NCBI GenBank assembly: GCA_905234425.1
Contig: CAJOHR010000026.1
Span: 1 to 47,784, forward strand
DNA length: 47,784 nucleotides
Source of the DNA: an uncultured Oscillospiraceae bacterium
GTDB taxonomy: Bacteria > Bacillota > Clostridia > Oscillospirales > Oscillospiraceae
Direction of reading: 5' to 3'
Position 1 is the first letter of the stretch. Every line of letters begins with the position of its first letter. Below, piece after piece: positions 41,379 through 47,784 of the stretch. The notes beneath the pieces were generated by a model. It was not told the DNA's origin. It did not search any database and saw nothing but the letters and a program-made list of their open reading frames with translations. A program made the position numbers and the translations under genes.

Positions 41379-42054
41379 TCATTCCTGTTCCATGGCGTCC
41401 CGGAGCTTCGTCAGAGCCCGCTTTTCCAGCCTGGATACATAGCTTCTGGAGATCCCCAGCCGCTCCGCGCTTGACGTCAATGTTGGGATAATCGGAGCAG
41501 AAGGAGGAAAGAATCTGCTTTTCCCGGTCCTCCAGGGTCCTGTCGAAGAGACGGGTCAGCCGCTGGGTCTCGCTGCGGATATGGGCCTGCTCGAACATGT
41601 CCTCGTCGGAGCAGAGCACATCCATGAGGCTCAGGGAGCCGCCCTCCTTGCCGGTCTCAATGAGCTCCGACAGGGAGACGTCCCCCGTGGTCTTCCGCTG
41701 GGACCGGAAATACATCAAAATCTCATTCTGGATGCACCGTCCGGCGTAGGTGGCAAGTCTTGCGCCCTTGCTCCCGTCGAAGGTGGAAATAGCCTTGATG
41801 AGGCCGATGGTCCCGATGGAGATCAGATCGTCCTGCTCCGCCGCCGAGGCGGAGTAGTATTTTTTTAAGATGTGGGCCACCAGACGGAGATTCCGCTCCA
41901 CCAGGATGTTCCGGGCCTCCAGATCTCCCTCCGCCGCCCGTTCCAGATACATCCGTTCCTCCTTGGCGGAGAGAGGCTTGGGGAAAGACCCGTTGGATGT
42001 GGTCAGCCGCAGGGGATAGAGCAGGGTGTTGGCAATCAGCAGCAGAGTTATCAT
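41379..42054 (-). pseudogene. sigK: RNA polymerase sporulation sigma factor sigma-K, apparent frameshift
   Basis: From ATG 42054 the frame encodes sigma-K regions up to region 4: SFPKPLSAKEERMYLE, NLRLVAHILKKYYSAS, LISIGTIGLIKAISTFD and CIQNEILMYFRSQRK. After PNIDVK (near 41470) the frame continues into an unrelated long tail. The expected region 4.2 (AERLGISRSYVSRLEKRAL) is found in the shifted frame and ends at a stop at 41379-41381. The length from start to that stop is 3n+1, about 225 codons, the size of SigK. One extra base or two lost bases explain it. Sigma-K runs late mother-cell sporulation. It could be a real mutation or a sequence error. Confidence 0.8.
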
Positions 42055-42071
42055 AGCGTCACCTCTGGGCT

Positions 42072-42079
42072 ATTGTATG
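42072..42079 (-). promoter_or_regulatory. Possible sigma-E -10 box before sigK
   Basis: On the minus strand CATACAAT matches the sigma-E -10 consensus, and sigK is a sigma-E target in Bacillus. No good -35 was seen and the leader would be very short. Confidence 0.3.
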
Positions 42080-42108
42080 CCGCGACCGCCTGTCCACGTT
42101 CCATTTCC

Positions 42109-42585
42109 CTAAGGGTTCAGCAGCCATACGCCGGCGTTCAGATACCCGGCGAAGGTCACCCAGACGAGATAGGGAATCTGGAGCCTGGCGGCAAACAGGT
42201 CCACCCTGCGGAAGGACAAGATCATCCACAGGATCAGCGCCCACAGGGCAATCAGCCATAACAGAGCCCCGCCGAAGGCCTGGAGATTGAAGAAAATGAT
42301 GCTCCAGAAGAAGTTCACGGCCAGCTGGATCAGATAGAGGGACAGACTGCCGGACCGGGCCTCCGAGGGCTTCGACAGGTCGATCCGGGCCGCGCCGATT
42401 CCCATGAGGGCATAGAGGATCGCCCAGACGATGGGGAACACGATGGCAGGCGGGGAGAGGGGCGGCTTTTCGATCATGGTCCTGTAAAGCGCGGTTCCAT
42501 CCCTGGTCAGCCATCCGGACAGGGCGCCCACAGCCTCGGTGAACACGATCCAGAGCGCGTAGGTTATCCACGGTTTTCTCTTCAT
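42109..42585 (-). CDS. tspO: TspO/MBR family tryptophan-rich sensory protein
   Basis: This 158-residue protein has five hydrophobic helices. Family features are LYRTMIEKPPLSPPAIVFPIVWAILYALMG and, near helix 3-4, LAVNFFWSIIFFNLQAFGGA with the W-S-x-x-F pattern. TspO proteins bind porphyrins and related ligands in the membrane; the bacterial role varies. It is transcribed towards sigK, 54 bases apart, and divergently from the DUF5662 fusion gene. Confidence 0.9.
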   Translation of the reverse strand: MKRKPWITYALWIVFTEAVGALSGWLTRDGTALYRTMIEKPPLSPPAIVFPIVWAILYALMGIGAARIDLSKPSEARSGSLSLYLIQLAVNFFWSIIFFNLQAFGGALLWLIALWALILWMILSFRRVDLFAARLQIPYLVWVTFAGYLNAGVWLLNP

Positions 42586-42670
42586 ATTTCATCACCCGCC
42601 ATAGGATATGCGGACAGGCCGTGGGATTATGCCCTGGAATCGGAAAGGGCGCGGGATTCTCGCTTTCCAC

Positions 42671-42699
42671 TTGCGTCAGAGCTTATTTCGGGCTATAAT
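42671..42699 (+). promoter_or_regulatory. Sigma-A promoter of the operon starting at 42733
   Basis: TTGCGT (42671-42676), 17 bases, TATAAT (42694-42699), 33 bases before the start codon. Confidence 0.75.
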
Positions 42700-42732
42700 A
42701 GGGCCGATCAAAACCGAAAAGGAGGGAGCCCC

Positions 42733-44550
42733 ATGAAAGCGCTGGGTCATTTCAAAACCATCACCGAGCACAAGCTGCTGGTCATGAAATACTGCTTCCG
42801 GGTGGGACTGTACCGCCAGGGGCTCCTGCATGACCTTTCCAAGTACTCCTGGGCGGAGTTCCGCATCGGCATGAAATACTATTCCGGGGACCACAGCCCC
42901 AACGCCTCGGAGCGGGAGGAGATCGGCTACTCCACGGCCTGGCTCCACCACAAGGGCCGGAACAAGCACCATCTGGAATACTGGACAGACTACGATTTCA
43001 GCAGCGGGGAACCGAAGCTGGCCGGGGAGCCCATGCCCACCAAATACATGGTGGAGCTGGTCCTCGACCGGATCGCCGCCTGCCGGGTTTATCAGGGGGA
43101 GAAATATACGGATTCCTCGCCTCTGGAATATCTGAACAGAAGCCGAGACGCCACGCTGATGCACCCCATCACCCGGGCCCAGGTCACGGGGCTGCTGACC
43201 ATGCTGGCGGAGGAGGGCGAAGCGGAGACCCTTCGTCACATCAAAACCGTGGTCCTGGCCCATCCCGAAAAAATCATTCCAAATCTCCCCCGAAAGGAGG
43301 ACCCGGCCTCAAAGGACCGTACCTTCCTCCGCGGGGAGCAGGCCAGGGCCCTGGCGGACAGGCTGGGCACGCCCTTTTATCTCTATGACAGAGCCACAAT
43401 TGAGAATCACTGCGCCCTGCTCCGGGAGGCGTTCGCGTGGAATCCGGGACACAGGCAGTTCTTCCCGGTGAAGGCCACCCCAACCCCTGCCATTTTGAAG
43501 CTCCTGCGGGAGAAGGGACAGGGTGTGGTCTGCTCCTCGGCGGCGGAGTTGGAGCTTTGCCGCCGGTGCGGCTTCCTGCCGGAGGAGATCCTCTTCATGC
43601 CAAACTATCCCTTGCCCGCCGACCTGGACGCCGCCGCGGCACTGGGCTGCCGCCTCATGCTGGACGGTCCCGGCCTGGTGGAGGATTTCGCCGCCCGGGG
43701 GATGCTCCGGGACGGAATCGGCCTCCGGCTGAATCCCGGCGGCGTGTTCCGATTCGGCAGCGCCGCCGTGCGGCTGGAGGCGGTGAAATTCGGCTTCACC
43801 CCCGAAGCGGCCCTGGAATGTGTCCGGCAGCTTCAGACCCACGGCGTCACATCCGTCGGAATCCACGCCTATCTGTCCGGCAACACCCTGTCTCCCGACT
43901 ACTGGCCTGCCGCCGCCAAGGTGCTGCTCTGGCAGGCCAAAAAGCTCATGGCCGAGACCGGGATTAACATTAGTTATGTAAACCTTTCCGGCGGTCTCGG
44001 TATCCCTTACCGGCCCTCCGACAAGCCTCTGGATATCATCGCTCTGGGAGACAGCGTCCGGCAGGTGTTTGAAACGGAAACCGCCGGAACCGCGCTGGAA
44101 AATGTACCCGTTTTCACGGAGGTTGGCCGCTGGATCACAGGCCCCGCCGGACTGTTGGTCACCCGGGTCCATCATGTGCGCAGGGGCTTTCGCGCCATTG
44201 CCGGGGTGGACGCCTCCGCATCGGATCTCATGCGGCCCATGATGTACGGGGCTTATCACCATGTTTCCGTGGCAGGGCATGAGGGAGAACAGAACCGGAC
44301 AGCCTGGGACGTGGTGGGCTCTGTCTGCGAAAACACGGACAAATTTGCCGTCAACCGGATGCTGCCGGAGATTGCCCCCGGGGACGTGCTTCTGATCCAC
44401 GATGCGGGCGCCCACGGCCACTCCATGGGCTACCAGTACGGCGGCAGGCTCCGCTGCGGGGAATACCTGCTGGAGTCCGGACAGGTCCGTCGGATCCGCC
44501 GGGCCGAGACCACGGAGGACTATCTCCGCACCGCGATATTCGAGGAATAA
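42733..44550 (+). CDS. Fusion of DUF5662-like domain and PLP-dependent decarboxylase-like (fold III) enzyme
   Basis: This 605-residue protein has two parts. Residues 1 to about 185 look like DUF5662: LLHDLSKYSW (H33, D34) and STAWLHHKGRNKHHLEYW (H72, H73, H79, H80), an HD-like metal-site pattern. From about residue 190 comes a fold-III PLP enzyme related to diaminopimelate/ornithine decarboxylases. It has the PLP lysine K247 in FFPVKATPTP, NLSGGLGIPY, VGSVCENTDKF and HDAGAHGHSMGYQYGGRLRC. It is probably an amino-acid decarboxylase or racemase, but the substrate is unknown. There is no stop or start between the parts. AAGGAGGGAG precedes the ATG. Confidence 0.82.
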   Translation: MKALGHFKTITEHKLLVMKYCFRVGLYRQGLLHDLSKYSWAEFRIGMKYYSGDHSPNASEREEIGYSTAWLHHKGRNKHHLEYWTDYDFSSGEPKLAGEPMPTKYMVELVLDRIAACRVYQGEKYTDSSPLEYLNRSRDATLMHPITRAQVTGLLTMLAEEGEAETLRHIKTVVLAHPEKIIPNLPRKEDPASKDRTFLRGEQARALADRLGTPFYLYDRATIENHCALLREAFAWNPGHRQFFPVKATPTPAILKLLREKGQGVVCSSAAELELCRRCGFLPEEILFMPNYPLPADLDAAAALGCRLMLDGPGLVEDFAARGMLRDGIGLRLNPGGVFRFGSAAVRLEAVKFGFTPEAALECVRQLQTHGVTSVGIHAYLSGNTLSPDYWPAAAKVLLWQAKKLMAETGINISYVNLSGGLGIPYRPSDKPLDIIALGDSVRQVFETETAGTALENVPVFTEVGRWITGPAGLLVTRVHHVRRGFRAIAGVDASASDLMRPMMYGAYHHVSVAGHEGEQNRTAWDVVGSVCENTDKFAVNRMLPEIAPGDVLLIHDAGAHGHSMGYQYGGRLRCGEYLLESGQVRRIRRAETTEDYLRTAIFEE

Positions 44551-44575
44551 CCATTATACACAGAGGTGTATTGCC

Positions 44576-45175
44576 ATGCGATATTCCAGAGCCTCCATTC
44601 GCCTGGGGGCGATCCTTTCCTTTCTGCTTCTGACGGCGCTCACCGTCCAGTATCAGAAATTCCTGGTTCTGGAGACCTGGGGTCCGACCCTTTTCTTTCT
44701 GAGTTTGGGGGCGGTCCTTCTGGTCTGGCCCGGCGTGGCCCTGAGCTGGGACAGGCCCAGATTTCCCAGAGGCGTCTTCATGGTGTTCCTGTTCGTGATG
44801 ACGCCCCTGATCATGATGATCGCCGTGGAGCGGCTCAACGGGAATTTCATCACCGGCTTTCTCTCCGGGGACGAGGACGTTTTGGCCAACTATGTGGTGA
44901 ATATGCTGCTGTATCTGCTGGTCTTTGCCCTGACGGGCAGCATGCGGGCCAGCATCCTCACCGTCAGCCCCATTCTGCTCCTTTTCGGCGTGGCCAACAT
45001 GTATATCAAGGAGTTCAAGGGCGGTCCCCTGGTGCCCATGGACTTCGGCAGCATCACCACCGCCGCCAACGTGGCCGCCGCCTACACCTACGAGATCGGC
45101 TATGAGATCCTCTTTGCCGCGGCCCTTACCGCCATGGTCATGGGCCTTTCCTGCCGGCTCGGAAGCTGCCGGTGA
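44576..45175 (+). CDS. LTA synthase-like protein, N-terminal membrane part
   Basis: This 199-residue ORF has five to six membrane helices and EFKGGPLVPMDFGSITTAANVA before the last helix, as in the membrane part of lipoteichoic-acid-synthase-like phosphoglycerol transferases. The catalytic domain is encoded in the next ORF in another frame. The two overlap by four bases (GTGA). The span 44576-46719 is 3n+2, about 714 codons, the normal size of a single-chain family member. So a one-base deletion near 45140-45170, or true coupling of two polypeptides, is possible. Confidence 0.72.
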   Translation: MRYSRASIRLGAILSFLLLTALTVQYQKFLVLETWGPTLFFLSLGAVLLVWPGVALSWDRPRFPRGVFMVFLFVMTPLIMMIAVERLNGNFITGFLSGDEDVLANYVVNMLLYLLVFALTGSMRASILTVSPILLLFGVANMYIKEFKGGPLVPMDFGSITTAANVAAAYTYEIGYEILFAAALTAMVMGLSCRLGSCR

Positions 45176-46719
45176 AGATCATCCTCCGGGGGTTGAGCCT
45201 GCTGGTGGTCTGCGGATTTGCCGGCGTGTTCTTTTTCACGGACTTCATCGCGGACAACGGCCTGAAACCGGATTTCTTCAATCAGACCCGAGGCTATGAG
45301 CACCACGGCGCTGTCCTGGAATTCACGCTGAACACCAAATACCTCCGGCTCATGGAGCCTGCGGGCTACGACCCCGATGCGGTGGAGGGGATCGTGCGGG
45401 GCGGGATCGAGGCCGGGACGCCCAACATCCTGGAGACCGCCCTGATCCGCCAGGGCATGGACCCGGAGGAAGCGGCGGAGCTCGTCTCCGTGCCCACGGC
45501 GGGAGCCCGGGGAATCACCCCCAACATCATCGTGATCATGAATGAGAGCTACTCTGACCTCCGGGTGGTGGGGGATATCGAGACCAACGTCCCATTTATG
45601 CCCTTTGTGGACGGCCTGACCGAGAACGCCATCCAGGGGAACGCCTACGTTTCCACCATCGGCACCGGCACCAGCAACACGGAGTTTGAATTCCTTACGG
45701 GCAACACCATGGCCTTTCTGCCCGCCGGCAGCAACGCCTATCAGCTCTATGTGAAGGACCGCCAGCCGGGCCTTGTTTCCACCCTGCTGGCCCAGCGGTA
45801 CACCGCCGACGCCTTCCATCCCTACTATGAGAGCAGCTGGAACCGGATCGCCGTCTATGACCGCATGGGCTTCCGGAACTTCATCACCATCGAGGACATG
45901 ATCGACCGGGATATCCTGGACCAGTATAAAGCCTCGGGATACAGCTACAAGCTCTATAAGCGGCTGCTTGCCCAGCGCTATCCGAACGAGGATATCATTC
46001 TCCGGCGGTACGTCAGCGACGACTATGATTTCGGGAAGATCCGGGAGATGTACGAGGCCAGAGATCCGTCGGAGCCCTTCTTCCTGTTTAACGTGACCAT
46101 GCAGACCCACTCCAGCTATGACAAGGAATACGACAACTTTGACCAGGAGGTCTATCTGACCTCCACGAAGAAGGAATACCCCAAAACGGACCAGTATCTG
46201 TCCCTGGTGAAGCGGACCGACGACGCCTTCCGGGAACTGCTTGCCTATTTCGAGACCGTGGAGGAGCCCGCCATCGTCCTCATGTTCGGGGATCATCAGC
46301 CCTTTATCGAGGACAGCTTCTATTCCGAGGTCATGGGAAAGTCCCTCACGAAGCTGGACGATGAGACCCAGCAAAAGCGGTACATCACCCGGTTCATCCT
46401 CTGGGCCAACTACGACATTCCCGAGGGCTGGGTGGAGGAGATCAGCGTCAACTATCTGTCCACGCTCCTGCTCCAGGTGGCGGGCCTGGAAATGCCCGCC
46501 TACAATCAGTATCTGGCGGGCGTCTACACCCGGCTCCCTGTGATCACCGCCTTGGGATGCCGGGACGCCGATGGGGCCTTCTTCCAGGCCGATGAGGCGA
46601 TCCCCGCCCGGAAGGCTCTGATTCAAGATTACCGCTGCGTGGCCTACAACAACTTGGCGGATACCCCCCACCGGGTGGACAGCCTGTTCTATTTAAAGCC
46701 CGAGGAGGAAAGGCCATGA
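45172..46719 (+). CDS. LTA synthase-like sulfatase-fold phosphoglycerol transferase, C-terminal part
   Basis: This 515-residue ORF starts with GTG at 45172, then one helix (LSLLVVCGFAGVFFFTDF) and an extracellular alkaline-phosphatase/sulfatase-type domain. The metal and nucleophile region is NIIVIMNESYSDL, the nucleophile threonine is probably in VSTIGTGTSNTEFEFLTGN, and the distal metal site lies in VLMFGDHQPFIED. Such enzymes move glycerol-phosphate units onto glycolipid or wall polymers outside the membrane. The basic loop before the helix (KLPVKIILRG) reads on naturally from the preceding ORF if one base is restored. No ribosome binding site is seen before the GTG. Confidence 0.82.
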   Translation: MKIILRGLSLLVVCGFAGVFFFTDFIADNGLKPDFFNQTRGYEHHGAVLEFTLNTKYLRLMEPAGYDPDAVEGIVRGGIEAGTPNILETALIRQGMDPEEAAELVSVPTAGARGITPNIIVIMNESYSDLRVVGDIETNVPFMPFVDGLTENAIQGNAYVSTIGTGTSNTEFEFLTGNTMAFLPAGSNAYQLYVKDRQPGLVSTLLAQRYTADAFHPYYESSWNRIAVYDRMGFRNFITIEDMIDRDILDQYKASGYSYKLYKRLLAQRYPNEDIILRRYVSDDYDFGKIREMYEARDPSEPFFLFNVTMQTHSSYDKEYDNFDQEVYLTSTKKEYPKTDQYLSLVKRTDDAFRELLAYFETVEEPAIVLMFGDHQPFIEDSFYSEVMGKSLTKLDDETQQKRYITRFILWANYDIPEGWVEEISVNYLSTLLLQVAGLEMPAYNQYLAGVYTRLPVITALGCRDADGAFFQADEAIPARKALIQDYRCVAYNNLADTPHRVDSLFYLKPEEERP

Positions 46720-47189
46720 ATAAAACCAACGCCATGCGCCTCCTGGACGCGGCGGGCATTCCGTACAGCTACGCGGAGTATGAATTCGACGATACGGATC
46801 TCATTGGCATGCACGCGGCGGCGGAGACAGGAATGGACCCGGACCGGGCCTTCAAGACGCTGGTGGCCCGGGGCGACAAGAAGGGGATTCTGGTGTTCTG
46901 CATCCCCGTGAGCTGCACCCTGGACCTGAAAAAGGCTGCCCAGGCAGCCGGCGATAAAAAGGTGGAGATGATCCGCATGAAGGAGCTATTGGGGCTCACG
47001 GGCTACATCCGGGGCGGATGCAGCCCCATCGGCATGAAAAAGAAGTATCCCACCTTCATCGACGAGACCGCCGGGCTCTATGACGAGATCGGCATTTCCG
47101 CAGGCGCCAGAGGCCTCCAGCTGATCCTGTCCCCGGAACAGCTCATGGAATACGCGGACATGACCCCGGCGGATCTGGTGGAGTATTGA
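46716..47189 (+). CDS. ybaK: Cys-tRNA(Pro)/Cys-tRNA(Cys) deacylase, YbaK/EbsC family
   Basis: This 157-residue cytosolic protein hydrolyses mischarged Cys-tRNA(Pro). The catalytic lysine lies in DRAFKTLVARGD. Other family segments are CTLDLKKAAQAAGDKKV, GYIRGGCSPIGMKKKYPTFI and SAGARGLQLILSP. The start overlaps the stop of the LTA-synthase-like gene by four bases (ATGA), with AGGAAAGG upstream, so it belongs to the same operon. Confidence 0.93.
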   Translation: MNKTNAMRLLDAAGIPYSYAEYEFDDTDLIGMHAAAETGMDPDRAFKTLVARGDKKGILVFCIPVSCTLDLKKAAQAAGDKKVEMIRMKELLGLTGYIRGGCSPIGMKKKYPTFIDETAGLYDEIGISAGARGLQLILSPEQLMEYADMTPADLVEY

Positions 47190-47228
47190 CACGTATGCTA
47201 TGATAGCGGAAAAGGAGGTTTATGGTTT

Positions 47229-47480
47229 ATGGATTATGAGTACAGGACCCAGGGCGTATGCTCCAGAAGGATCCTCTTCTCGGTGGAGGACAACAAGGTG
47301 AAAAACGTGTTTTTCGACGGCGGCTGCAACGGCAACGGCAAGGGCGTTTCGGCGCTGATCGAGGGTATGGACGTGGATGAGGCCATTTCCCGGATCAAGG
47401 GCATCCGCTGCGGCATGAAGATGACCTCATGTCCCGACCAGCTGGCCCAGGCCCTGGAGCAGACAAAAAACGCGGGATAA
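47229..47480 (+). CDS. TSCPD domain protein (TIGR03905-like)
   Basis: This 83-residue protein ends with the TSCPD motif that names its domain (MTSCPDQLAQAL). It begins with YEYRTQGVCSRRILFSVED and has FFDGGCNGNGKGVSALIEG. The domain also occurs at the C terminus of some vitamin-B12-dependent ribonucleotide reductases; the function of the small stand-alone form is unknown. AAAGGAGG precedes the start; of two nearby ATGs the one at 47229 is in frame. A strong terminator follows. Confidence 0.88.
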   Translation: MDYEYRTQGVCSRRILFSVEDNKVKNVFFDGGCNGNGKGVSALIEGMDVDEAISRIKGIRCGMKMTSCPDQLAQALEQTKNAG

Positions 47481-47488
47481 CACAACAG

Positions 47489-47521
47489 CAAAAAACAGAG
47501 GCCGCCGGCCTCTGTTTTTTG
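47489..47521 (+). terminator. Terminator after the TSCPD gene
   Basis: Fifteen-pair stem (47489-47503 with 47507-47521, three-base loop) with six T on the 3' arm. It is the apparent target site of the intron that follows. Confidence 0.9.
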
Positions 47522-47522
47522 T

Positions 47523-47784
47523 GTGTGCCGGGCATGGCACAGTTCTCGCGGGTGAAAGTCCCGCCACGGGTATTGACCGCCAAGTGTAGCGAACCGCGAG
47601 CCGGTGCCAGCAATGGCAACGGGGGAGGAAGCGGTGCAGCAAAGCCGAGGAGCCTACGAACAGAAACCGGATATAAGGCTAAACGGTGGGTAAGGTTGCA
47701 CATCAAACCGAAGCCCAAAGGGTAAACGTAAAACCGAAGCAGTAAATCCGGAGGTTGTGCATGTAATCCAGAGACGCTTGATAA
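47523..47784 (+). mobile_element. Group II intron, probably class IIC, 5' part
   Basis: It starts GTGTGCCGGGCATGG, the 5' end typical of group II introns (GUGYG). A domain I stem CGGGTGAAAGTCCCG and GGAAGC, GAGGAGCC and ATATAAGGCT elements follow in the order known for class IIC introns such as that of Oceanobacillus iheyensis. It begins directly behind the terminator hairpin at 47489-47521, the insertion site preferred by class IIC. The maturase ORF and domains V-VI must lie beyond the window, so completeness and activity are unknown. Confidence 0.8.

Noticed and set aside
42733-43290. Catalase, a name sometimes given to DUF5662 proteins
   Set aside because: No catalase haem-binding motif or length is present; the His/Asp pattern looks HD-like instead.
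47190-47216. Promoter TTGACA...TATGAT before the TSCPD gene
   Set aside because: The spacer is only seven bases, and the TTGACA spans the ybaK stop codon.
1-47784. CRISPR array, tRNA or rRNA genes
   Set aside because: No regularly spaced direct repeats with unique spacers, no cloverleaf sequence and no rRNA signature were seen on either strand; the four dispersed repeats are far apart and palindromic.

Overview
The window looks like chromosomal DNA of a GC-rich, endospore-forming Firmicute (class Clostridia, probably the Oscillospiraceae/Oscillibacter-like group). The basis is AGGAGG-type ribosome binding sites, sigma-A promoters with 17-base spacers, a SAM-I riboswitch, spoIIE and sigK homologues, pyruvate phosphate dikinase, and an SLH-domain wall protein. 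The taxon is an inference; no rRNA or tRNA gene is present.

Layout. (1) 1-10242, minus strand: a phosphate acyltransferase gene (ptb-like), then a ten-gene membrane module related to Mrp antiporters and to the membrane arm of Mbh/complex I enzymes. It has mnhE, F, G, an MbhD-like subunit, an MbhE-MnhB fusion, mnhC and four large antiporter-like subunits, with no hydrogenase or NADH dehydrogenase module. (2) 10447-14767: an SLH/L,D-transpeptidase wall protein, an OFA-type MFS transporter and a regulator built of three tandem HTH domains. (3) 14831-23243: housekeeping genes ppdK, a HAD phosphatase, a D,D-carboxypeptidase, pgi and proBA. (4) 23805-30554: a sodium:solute symporter next to proBA, comEC, a CYTH protein and spoIIE. 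(5) 30666-38291: an accessory-looking region with a ferredoxin-flavin reductase carrying a Gly/Pro/Asp-rich insert, a Nudix protein, a MITE-like repeat, a solute-binding lipoprotein without a permease, and two paralogous beta-helix proteins without signal peptides. (6) 38427-41376: a SAM-I riboswitch controlling metK, a VanH-like dehydrogenase and a DEDDh exonuclease. (7) 41379-47480: a frameshifted sigK, tspO, a fusion of a DUF5662-like domain with a decarboxylase-like PLP enzyme, an LTA-synthase-like gene split in two frames, ybaK and a TSCPD protein. (8) 47523 to the end: the 5' part of a probable group IIC intron placed right behind a terminator hairpin.

Four copies of a short palindromic intergenic repeat occur, in two subfamilies (1-107 and 33015-33162; about 18425-18522 and 23517-23628). 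One has perfect terminal inverted repeats and two are flanked by short direct repeats, so the family looks like a non-autonomous mobile element. The strongest candidates for something undescribed are the four-antiporter membrane module without a catalytic arm, the flavoprotein/beta-helix/lipoprotein locus, the DUF5662-PLP fusion and the triple-HTH regulator.
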